This document shows positions 1-6,337 of a DNA stretch of 64,000 nucleotides, piece by piece; position 1 is the first letter of the stretch; each line of letters begins with the position of its first letter. The notes under the pieces were generated by a model that saw only the letters and a list, made by a program, of their open reading frames with translations, ran no database searches and was not told the origin of the DNA. This DNA is from Ketobacter sp036337295 (lineage in GTDB: Bacteria > Pseudomonadota > Gammaproteobacteria > Pseudomonadales > Ketobacteraceae). The DNA lies in the NCBI GenBank assembly GCA_036337295.1, contig JAYZEN010000012.1, positions 1 to 64,000 on the forward strand. The letters are read 5' to 3'. Both the position numbers and the translations under genes were made by a program.

Positions 1-78
1 AATACCCTCTTTCGAGGCCCTGTTGACCGCTTCTCGGCGGAATTCTTCGGTATAAGCTTGCGTTTTCTTACGTGCCAT
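1..78 (-). CDS. IS3-type transposase OrfA, N-terminal fragment cut by window edge
   Basis: Twenty-six codons read leftward from an ATG at 76-78 and run off the left end. The visible peptide starts MARKKTQAYTEEFRREAV, which is the usual opening of the helix-turn-helix OrfA subunit of IS3/IS911-type transposases. A ribosome binding site (GGAG) lies 8 nt before the ATG. Only the start of the gene is present, so the exact IS group and whether the element is intact cannot be judged. Confidence 0.7.
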   Translation of the reverse strand, partial: MARKKTQAYTEEFRREAVNRASKEGI

Positions 79-138
79 TTCGACATCTCCATAGGGGTTG
101 GTCTAACTATAAAGGATGTCTACTAATTGTGGGTAACA
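1..138 (-). mobile_element. End of an IS3-family-like insertion sequence
   Basis: The transposase start at 78 is followed outward by about 60 non-coding bases. On the minus strand these would begin with TGTTACCCACAATTAG near position 138, and IS3-family ends normally begin with TG. The end lies only a few bases outside the recombination core of the attC site at 144-150, so the element appears to have landed in the first bases of the next cassette or the adjoining backbone. The other inverted repeat is outside the window, so the boundary is inferred. Confidence 0.45.
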
Positions 139-143
139 CGGGG

Positions 144-248
144 TGCTAACGCCCACATCAGTGGACCACCGTAGCGCAGACGGATTTGTGCCAAAATGAA
201 CGCAGTGAATGCACAAATCCGGCGGAGCGCTGCATGTGATTGTTATGC
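144..248 (-). other. attC recombination site of the DUF2971 cassette
   Basis: Read on the minus strand, the site runs from R'' GCATAAC (248-242) to R' GTTAGCA (150-144), 105 bases in all. The interior folds on itself, with CGGATTTGTGC pairing to GCACAAATCCG around a central loop, which gives the imperfect hairpin expected of an attC. It starts 3 bases after the TAA stop of the cassette gene. Confidence 0.85.
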
Positions 249-251
249 ATA

Positions 252-1082
252 TTACCCATTGTGAATTTCCAGTTCGAATCTACTATTACTTATTGCTGCT
301 AATTCGAAACAAAAATCCGGATGCCTCATTTTCTGGTCAGTATTCGAAAAGTAGGCCTTTATCCCAAAACGTGTTGATTGTTCCATTTCGGCACCAAATG
401 TTACCGAACAAACTGCATTCAATGGAATTTGAAGCAAACATATGTGCTGAGGGTGCCCTAAGTTTTCAGTTTTTGAAATTTCTTCTCTTTTCGTTAGTTC
501 AACTTCATTCTCTCCACCAACACTCTTTCTTATGACCTTGTCGCATTGAGTCAGAGGAAGAACCAAACGATGTTCCTTTTCATAAATCCATTCATCACTT
601 TTTAGCAAATACCAATCTGTAGCATCAACCGATTCAGTTGCCCTATAGTTGCTGTACATAACCCGGTGAATCCCACCAACTTCGATACCGTAATGATTTT
701 CAGCAGAACCCAGTTTTTGATTGAATATCGGATGAGTCACGTCAAATCCAACTACCATACCTTTGTGGGAATTAGCATAGTGCGACCACATGAGCAGATT
801 TGTACGAGTTTCAGACAAACAAAAAACGCCATAATTGTTGAACACCGGAGCTCCTCCGTGAATTCTGAACATATTTTCATAATTAGAGTTCAGAAACTTT
901 TTCATCTCTTCTTTGCTCAAGGACTCTTTCAGATGAGCCTTTGCATATTTCGAAAGCGCCTCTAATGATGGGCGAATCTCAAATGGATCATTTAAAGCTG
1001 ATCTTGGACTAATACGTACCATTCTATCTCGATAGAAGAACTCATCATTCGGGAAGTATTTATAAAGTACCTTTCTTCTCAC
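252..1082 (-). CDS. DUF2971 family protein (integron cassette gene)
   Basis: A 276-residue soluble protein beginning at a GTG codon (1080-1082). That start is favoured because the family signature LYKYF follows within ten residues, although the ribosome binding site is weak. DUF2971 marks visible are LYKYF near the N-terminus, NDPFE at about residue 32, a central CLSE followed by LMWSHYA, and KSDEWIYEKEHR near residue 165. DUF2971 proteins are common cargo of integrons and genomic islands. Their biochemical role is not settled, and a defence role has been suggested only by context. The composition is AT-richer than the chromosomal genes from 2740 on, consistent with transfer. The gene has no promoter of its own that I can see. 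Confidence 0.8.
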   Translation of the reverse strand: MRRKVLYKYFPNDEFFYRDRMVRISPRSALNDPFEIRPSLEALSKYAKAHLKESLSKEEMKKFLNSNYENMFRIHGGAPVFNNYGVFCLSETRTNLLMWSHYANSHKGMVVGFDVTHPIFNQKLGSAENHYGIEVGGIHRVMYSNYRATESVDATDWYLLKSDEWIYEKEHRLVLPLTQCDKVIRKSVGGENEVELTKREEISKTENLGHPQHICLLQIPLNAVCSVTFGAEMEQSTRFGIKAYFSNTDQKMRHPDFCFELAAISNSRFELEIHNG

Positions 1083-1143
1083 GCCTTAACTCTTTCTCTC
1101 TAAATTCATATTCTGAATACTATGCAATAAACCTGATTCTGCT

Positions 1144-1259
1144 GCATAACGCCAAGCTCAGAGGCGTTTTGTGGAGTGGAGCAATTGTGCTAAGGTGAGC
1201 GTAGCGAGCGCACAATTGAGCCACGGAGCAAAACGTCCTTTTGCAGCTTTTTGTTAGCC
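1144..1259 (-). other. attC recombination site of the second cassette
   Basis: On the minus strand the site runs from R'' GGCTAAC (1259-1253) to R' GTTATGC (1150-1144), 116 bases. Long inner arms pair: CGTTTTG with CAAAACG, and CAATTGTGC with GCACAATTG. The TAA stop codon of the upstream gene lies inside the R'' box, so gene and site overlap by 6 bases. The overall layout resembles Vibrio-type repeats. Confidence 0.88.
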
Positions 1260-1994
1260 ATTACCCAGCAGGTTGTTTGCTATGTTGTGTACGCCAAGCT
1301 CTTTAACCCCCTTTGCGGCGGAAACTGTTTTATTTACAACATCCAAAATCGCAAAATATGATTTAATCGACCAACCTACATCCTTATCATCTGCTTGCGA
1401 TTTAATTTTATCTTTGTTCACCACAATTGAACCCAAACAAATTTCAACGCCTCTCTCTATCCCTTCAATACCTCTGACTCTAAAAGCCACTATTGCCTGT
1501 CTTAACTCTTCTAGATTACTTATTAGAAGTGATTTTAACTCTTGGTTTAAATTTGACTTAAGAATTTTCTCCACAAGAGTATTTAACTCATTCTGAATTT
1601 CCTCTAAAACGGAGTTTTCAATACTCGAAACATTTTCAATTCTACTTAACTTATCTGAGCAGAATTTCAACCCATAGAGAGTTGTCTCATCCAAAAGCGG
1701 TTTATACGCCTTCCAACTGGCGTCAAGGTTGACTGCAGATAATACTTTCTCAATGTTACCGAAGGGTCTTAGGTACAATGCATGATCAACATCATCTAGC
1801 GCCCTAATCCTGTTTTTTGTTTGATATGACAAGTTTATGACATCCGCCAATAGCCTTAGAATTGATTCGTTATCATTGCAATCAACATTAAAAATAAGCC
1901 CGAAAACTTCTCTAGCTGACTTTCCGTCGTTCTGCTTGGCTGCAACCTCTAGCAAATCATGCAACCTACCGGCTGAATCCGCTTTAACTTCCAA
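1254..1994 (-). CDS. Unknown integron cassette protein
   Basis: A 246-residue protein that I do not recognise. A TTG start at 1994 is chosen because AGGAG lies 6 nt upstream. No signal peptide or membrane segment is seen. The chain is rich in Leu, Asn, Lys and Ser and looks mostly helical, with a long central stretch (residues about 95-175) that could form helical bundles or coiled coil. The stop codon overlaps the attC R'' box, which is common for cassette genes. The low GC content contrasts with genes to the right. A defence or regulatory role would be a guess. Confidence 0.7.
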   Translation of the reverse strand: MEVKADSAGRLHDLLEVAAKQNDGKSAREVFGLIFNVDCNDNESILRLLADVINLSYQTKNRIRALDDVDHALYLRPFGNIEKVLSAVNLDASWKAYKPLLDETTLYGLKFCSDKLSRIENVSSIENSVLEEIQNELNTLVEKILKSNLNQELKSLLISNLEELRQAIVAFRVRGIEGIERGVEICLGSIVVNKDKIKSQADDKDVGWSIKSYFAILDVVNKTVSAAKGVKELGVHNIANNLLGNG

Positions 1995-2043
1995 TATACT
2001 CTCCTATTTATCTATCTCTCGAATTTTCGACGTAATGGCTAAC

Positions 2044-2670
2044 ATTTATATCTACGTCTCTAAGACGCCTATCCCCAAATCTACCGTCACCTGTCCGATA
2101 TCTCCGTTCCCATATCTAGACAATTCGAACGATAAACCACTGATAAATAATAATATATCAGCTCTAATTCATTACCTAATTTTCGGAGATATCAGTCATT
2201 CGTATATCTATCCCCTTTATCAGGATAGAACATAACCTATTGTATTTAATTAGATGTTCGACTCTAAACAAGTATCTTTCTAGATCACCGTCTCACTGAC
2301 GTATGAACAAGAAAGCTATTTCCACAGGACCTGAATATGCATAACAACCTAGTGAATCGAACCTTTCGAGATACCCAGGCCTGCAAATGCCGGAACCCTC
2401 GGTATATCCCGGAAGCAAATAACGGAAGTTCCGCTAGATCCAAATTATGGTCTTTCTTTGCGCAGCTTATGTCTACTGTATGTATTTACACTTTATGGCG
2501 CTATTTGAGGGTTGCCGTATGCAGTTATTTGTTGGGTACCTTACCACATCAAGTTTAATCATGATCAACACCCGAACGTGATGGCTGAGCTGGAAGTGGA
2601 ATGCTTTTCTCAGTTCGTTTGGGCCTTAATGTTTCAAATTGGTTGAATAAGTTCGTTGCCCGCACCGATC
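2044..2670. other. AT-rich stretch without a recognisable gene
   Basis: About 630 bases separate the last cassette core from the first chromosomal gene. A 73-codon open frame at 2337-2558 has no ribosome binding site and no family resemblance, so I do not call it. If 2037-2043 were an attI boundary, an integrase gene would be expected here and none is present. The stretch may be decayed integron platform or backbone. Confidence 0.5.
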
Positions 2671-2674
2671 CAAC

Positions 2675-2705
2675 CAAAAAAAATCCCGGCGCCAGGGCCG
2701 GGATT
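2675..2705 (-). terminator. Rho-independent terminator of the 2740-3519 lipoprotein gene
   Basis: AATCCCGGC (2682-2690) pairs with GCCGGGATT (2697-2705) around a six-base loop. On the minus strand the stem is followed by a run of T (the A-run before 2682). Confidence 0.85.
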
Positions 2706-2739
2706 CATTGCCAGGGTGTTATGCCTGCCGCGATTTACA

Positions 2740-3519
2740 TCAGGGTTTTTCAAACTCAAAGTTACCTGCCACCAACTGGCCGTTGGGCATCTCAGCGTTG
2801 AAGTTGCCTTTCATCCACACTTTGGAATCTTCGGTGATGGTGATGGAGCCGTTGCGCAGATTCATTTCGGAGCGATTGATGCGGGATTTCAGGGCGTCGG
2901 ATTTCATGAAGATCTGAATGCCGCCTTCGGCCATGTCGCGGTTCACGTCATAGGTGCCTTTGCCAATGCTGCCCATGCGGCTGATTTCCAGAATCATGGG
3001 TTTGCCATTCAGAATGGTGGTAGCCGAGATGCGTTCCTGGGTGGCTTGCCCCAGGATGCGGGCGTTGTCGGATTGGATGCAGATGTTGGAGCTGGCGATG
3101 CTGCCCAGATCGCCGCCGTTGACGGACAGGGAGCCCATGTCGAACACGGCTTTGGTGGACATCTTGGTGGCGGCGCTGTCGCCCAGGCTGCCGTTGGCGT
3201 TGATGCTGTCATTGGTGGCCACGGTGGCTTCGCCCACGGGCATGCCGCTCAGGGTGTTGCCGTCCCGGCTCAGGGTGACGCCCTGGCGCTCGGCGCAGGC
3301 CACCATGTTCACTTCGTCCCCGTTGTCGGTGAGGGTATAGGTAATGCCCGCTTCGGCGTTCAGGCCGGTCTGGCTGGTTTCAAAGTTCAAACGCCAGAGT
3401 CCGGTGAGGTTGGCGCTATTGGACGTGGCGCGTTGGGTTTCAGCTTGTTCCCCGCCGCAACCGGTCAGCAATAGGGAGGGTAACAGCATGGCAGCAGCAA
3501 CAGTTTTATAGCGCATCAT
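2740..3519 (-). CDS. Hypothetical lipoprotein
   Basis: A 259-residue protein with a lipoprotein signal: hydrophobic MLLPSLLL followed by the lipobox LTGC with the acylated Cys near residue 21, so it should be membrane-anchored and periplasm-facing. Beyond the signal the chain is Gly/Asn/Thr-rich and looks beta-rich, with GLWRLNFE near residue 40 and a C-terminal NGQLVAGNFEFEKP. I recognise no enzyme motif. It is monocistronic, with its own terminator on the left and a 250-base gap on the right. The first of two ATG codons is used; an AAAGG ribosome binding site lies upstream. Confidence 0.75.
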   Translation of the reverse strand: MMRYKTVAAAMLLPSLLLTGCGGEQAETQRATSNSANLTGLWRLNFETSQTGLNAEAGITYTLTDNGDEVNMVACAERQGVTLSRDGNTLSGMPVGEATVATNDSINANGSLGDSAATKMSTKAVFDMGSLSVNGGDLGSIASSNICIQSDNARILGQATQERISATTILNGKPMILEISRMGSIGKGTYDVNRDMAEGGIQIFMKSDALKSRINRSEMNLRNGSITITEDSKVWMKGNFNAEMPNGQLVAGNFEFEKP

Positions 3520-3720
3520 AGAGTTTATACCTTTCTAAATGGGGCTTTGGTTTTTGTCGTTTTTATCGCTCGTATCTGATTCGGCGGGTGTCGTCTCAGG
3601 CACGTAATGGCTTGGGGGCCCAGTGGTGCGCCCGCACTTATTATTACGATGACATCAATTAAACCGAATTTAGTCCAAATCATCACCGTACAAAGGTATG
3701 GGCGCGGCAGGATGGGGTAC

Positions 3721-3744
3721 GAAAAAGGGGCCCGCAGGCCCCTT
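3721..3744 (-). terminator. Rho-independent terminator of the cytochrome gene
   Basis: AAGGGGCC (3725-3732) and GGCCCCTT (3737-3744) form an 8-bp stem with a CGCA loop. On the minus strand it ends in a T run. It lies about 30 bases past the stop of the gene at 3775. Confidence 0.85.
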
Positions 3745-3774
3745 CCTCAATGCCGGGATTCCATATCCCGTGGC

Positions 3775-6087
3775 TTACAGGGTAAGTACGTACTGCACCA
3801 GGCGGTCCACTTCGGCGCTGGAGTCGGCGCACCAGGGGTGGGGCGAGGCGGGCATACCGATGGGGCTGGGGGTGCCCATTTCATCCGGGCCGTATTCGCT
3901 GCGGAATTTCTGGTAATCCCAGTAGTAGTGCTCGCTGTCCCAGGGGACTTCCACAAAGTACTTGTGGCGCTCGATAAAACGGTTGCGCTGCTCGGCGGTA
4001 TCCCCGGCGCTGGTGGACTGGGATTTGGGCACCCGGAACACGTCGCCCTTGCGGTTGGTGGCGGGATAGGGCTCGGGGAAGTCGGCGCCACCCAGTGCCG
4101 GCACCACCGGCGGATGCAGGGTGTAGTACTGGTTGTAGAGGTCACTGCCGCTGGTGCAGCGATCCGGATGCACCAGGTCTTCCAGGTTACGCACATGGCC
4201 GTCGGTGAGCAGGCCCCGGTGCTGTACCCAGTACATATTGCGCAGGAAGCCCACCCGGATACTCTGTGTTTCCTGCTGATACAGGGAGGGCACAAAGAAG
4301 TGGCCCACCTGGTTCAGGGGCAGCATGTTCTCGTCGGTGTGGGCGCCCAGGTTGTCCTGGTGGCAGCTGCCGCAGGCGCTGTCAAAGCTGGTTTTGCCCT
4401 GATCGACCGCGGCTACCACGCCCGGGTACGACTGCCAGCCGTTCTGCACGAACTCGCCTTCCCCCAGGTCTGCCGAGCCGGTTTGTTCCGCCAGCTTGCC
4501 GTTGTGCTTGAGCCAGCGGTACAGGCCCACGTTGCGCAGGTCGCCGTCGTGCTGATCCAGTACCGTCATGTAGGCGGTCAGCGCCTGCAGGGGGTAGCGA
4601 TACATGCTGCCGGTGGCGCCGTCCGGCTCCTCCGCGTGGATGTAGGAGCCCTCAAAGCCCACGTAGGATTCGGTGTGGGAGAGGGAGCGGCGGATGCTCA
4701 TGTAGTTGGTCACGTTGGGGATGGTGTGGGGGGAAAACTGGTAGTCGTTGTCGGTATGACTGCCTTCGCCGTTGACCCGGATCATGTTGTGCTCACCGGT
4801 GCCCTGGGGCAGGTAATAGAGCAGCATGCTTTTGTCGATCTTGGCGGCGCCGGGGGCCCAGCTGGGGCCTTCCTCGCTGGTGACGATGCCGTCAAAGGTG
4901 GAGGTGGTTTCCGCGTTCTTGTCCCCCAGGATGGCCCATTTTACGGTCCACTCCGGATTGGGCAGGCCCGGGAATACCTTGGTCACCGTGGTGTTGGGGG
5001 CGTTCTCGTAACTGATGCGGTAACCGTGGCAGGAGGCGCAGTTGAACCCGATCCACGAACCACGCCCGGTGTAGGGGTGGCTGCCCTGGGCATAGCGGTA
5101 GCCGGCCCAGCCGGAGTCGGTGGTGTTGCCTTTTTTGAGCTGGGGCTCGATGGTCAGAAAACCCGGAATCGGACTGGGCTGTGGGTACGGGTCAAAATAG
5201 ACGTCGTCGATGGCGGCACTGGGCACCTCACCGGCCAGGGTGGGGTAGGCGCCGAACAGTTTGGCCGGGTCTGCCACTTCGTGGGTGATGGGGTCTTTGG
5301 TCTGGTAGTTGAAGATCTTCTTCCAGTTCAGGTTGCGAATGGCGTGGGCCAGCCCGATGTTGTAATCGTAGGACCAGAAGATCTCCTCGCCGTAATTCAC
5401 CAGGGTCTGGAACTCTGGGTTGACGATGCTCACCTCGATGGGGGCGGTGGCCTGGCTGTGGCTGAGCTGGGACACCACGTCGCAATTGTGCTCAAAATCC
5501 TCATCGGTGATGCGGCTGGTGAGGGCGTCGATCACGTTGAACGGTTGCCCCGGGTTGGTGAGGGATTCGTTATAGCCGGTGCGCTTCTGGATCTGCACAG
5601 TCAATGGGCCTGTACTGACATGATCCGGCACCGTGAACTGGATCTGGTCCGGTTGCCAGGCCAGGATGTCTTTGGGCCAGCTGTCCAGCAGGTCGTCCAC
5701 TTCGTAATTCACCTGGTTGGCGATATCCAGCTTCTGTTTGAACATCACCAGGTCGGTTTCCAGCACGCGGGTGTTGCCCAGCATGATTTTGGTGAAGTCG
5801 GTGTCCGGACCATTGCCCAGGCCGGTGCCGGTGAGGGTCACCACGTCGCCCGGTTGCAGGCTGGGGGCAGGGGAGCCGCTGCCGGCCTCCCACACCAGGC
5901 TGCCATTTACCGCCAGGCGGGTGATGACCGGTGCCGGAAAGCTGGCCGCAGAGGCCGCCCGTGCGTTCTCGCGCACGGTGTCGAAGCTGCAAATGCCATC
6001 GGATTCAGGAAAGTCGCCGGCCGGTTGGCAGGCGCAGAGCAGTAGCGCCGCCGGTGCCAGTCCCAGCAGGCCAGATCGGATTGTCAT
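3775..6087 (-). CDS. Di-haem cytochrome c lipoprotein, CCP/RoxA-like
   Basis: A 770-residue exported protein. The ATG at 6087 is chosen because AGGAA precedes it; a longer frame opens at 6111 without a ribosome binding site. A hydrophobic N-terminus leads to a lipobox-like LLLCAC. Residues about 45-165 look like an IPT/TIG Ig-like domain. Two covalent haem motifs follow: CASCH at residues 350-354 and CGSCH at 572-576. Near the C-terminus LLTDGHVRNLEDLVHPDRC recalls the HNGxxxxLxDLL stretch of the cytochrome c peroxidase/MauG/RoxA superfamily. The length and the roughly 220-residue spacing of the haems suit RoxA-like oxygenases better than short peroxidases, but the substrate cannot be read. 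It is divergent from a LuxR-type regulator, which may control it. Confidence 0.75.
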   Translation of the reverse strand: MTIRSGLLGLAPAALLLCACQPAGDFPESDGICSFDTVRENARAASAASFPAPVITRLAVNGSLVWEAGSGSPAPSLQPGDVVTLTGTGLGNGPDTDFTKIMLGNTRVLETDLVMFKQKLDIANQVNYEVDDLLDSWPKDILAWQPDQIQFTVPDHVSTGPLTVQIQKRTGYNESLTNPGQPFNVIDALTSRITDEDFEHNCDVVSQLSHSQATAPIEVSIVNPEFQTLVNYGEEIFWSYDYNIGLAHAIRNLNWKKIFNYQTKDPITHEVADPAKLFGAYPTLAGEVPSAAIDDVYFDPYPQPSPIPGFLTIEPQLKKGNTTDSGWAGYRYAQGSHPYTGRGSWIGFNCASCHGYRISYENAPNTTVTKVFPGLPNPEWTVKWAILGDKNAETTSTFDGIVTSEEGPSWAPGAAKIDKSMLLYYLPQGTGEHNMIRVNGEGSHTDNDYQFSPHTIPNVTNYMSIRRSLSHTESYVGFEGSYIHAEEPDGATGSMYRYPLQALTAYMTVLDQHDGDLRNVGLYRWLKHNGKLAEQTGSADLGEGEFVQNGWQSYPGVVAAVDQGKTSFDSACGSCHQDNLGAHTDENMLPLNQVGHFFVPSLYQQETQSIRVGFLRNMYWVQHRGLLTDGHVRNLEDLVHPDRCTSGSDLYNQYYTLHPPVVPALGGADFPEPYPATNRKGDVFRVPKSQSTSAGDTAEQRNRFIERHKYFVEVPWDSEHYYWDYQKFRSEYGPDEMGTPSPIGMPASPHPWCADSSAEVDRLVQYVLTL

Positions 6088-6259
6088 CGTGGTGTTCCTC
6101 ATTCTTGTCATTATTCGGGGGTTTGCACCTGAAGTCGTGTTGTACCATAGTACCTGAAAAAAGGTACCTACTGACTGTGCTAGATTGGCTGAAACGGCTA
6201 CGTGGGTAACCCCCCATAGGAGGGGGAACGGTCAGTCACGCCGGGCGTTGGCGCCGGGG

Positions 6260-6265
6260 TATAAT
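6260..6265 (+). promoter_or_regulatory. Possible -10 box of the LuxR-type regulator gene
   Basis: A perfect TATAAT lies 73 bases before the ATG at 6338 in the 250-base divergent region. No good -35 hexamer is seen at 16-18 bases spacing, so an activator may be needed or the match may be chance. Confidence 0.35.
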
Positions 6266-6337
6266 AGGCACTGATATAAAAATCGAACAATAACAATAAA
6301 TTAGAATAAAACCAGAAACAGATAAGGTGTAGAGCCC

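Larger units (their letters stand above)
144..2043 (-). mobile_element. Two integron gene cassettes in tandem, no integrase in view
   Basis: On the minus strand the order is: core GTTAGCC (2043-2037), gene 1994-1254, attC 1259-1144, gene 1082-252, attC 248-144. In each cassette the 7-bp R'' box of its attC is the exact complement of the core at that cassette's own start: GGCTAAC against GTTAGCC, and GCATAAC against GTTATGC. This is what is expected when a cassette has circularised and inserted. The cassettes are about 0.9 kb and 1.0 kb. No tyrosine-recombinase gene is found beyond 2043, so this is either the edge of a longer array or an integrase-less cluster. Confidence 0.85.

Noticed and set aside
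2337..2558. 73-codon frame in the AT-rich gap
   Set aside because: No ribosome binding site, no family and an odd composition; probably chance.
3607..6045. 812-codon open frame on the plus strand
   Set aside because: It is antisense to the di-haem cytochrome gene, has a Gly/Val/His-rich composition typical of shadow frames in GC-rich DNA, and shows no motif. The minus strand has CxxCH motifs and a lipoprotein signal.
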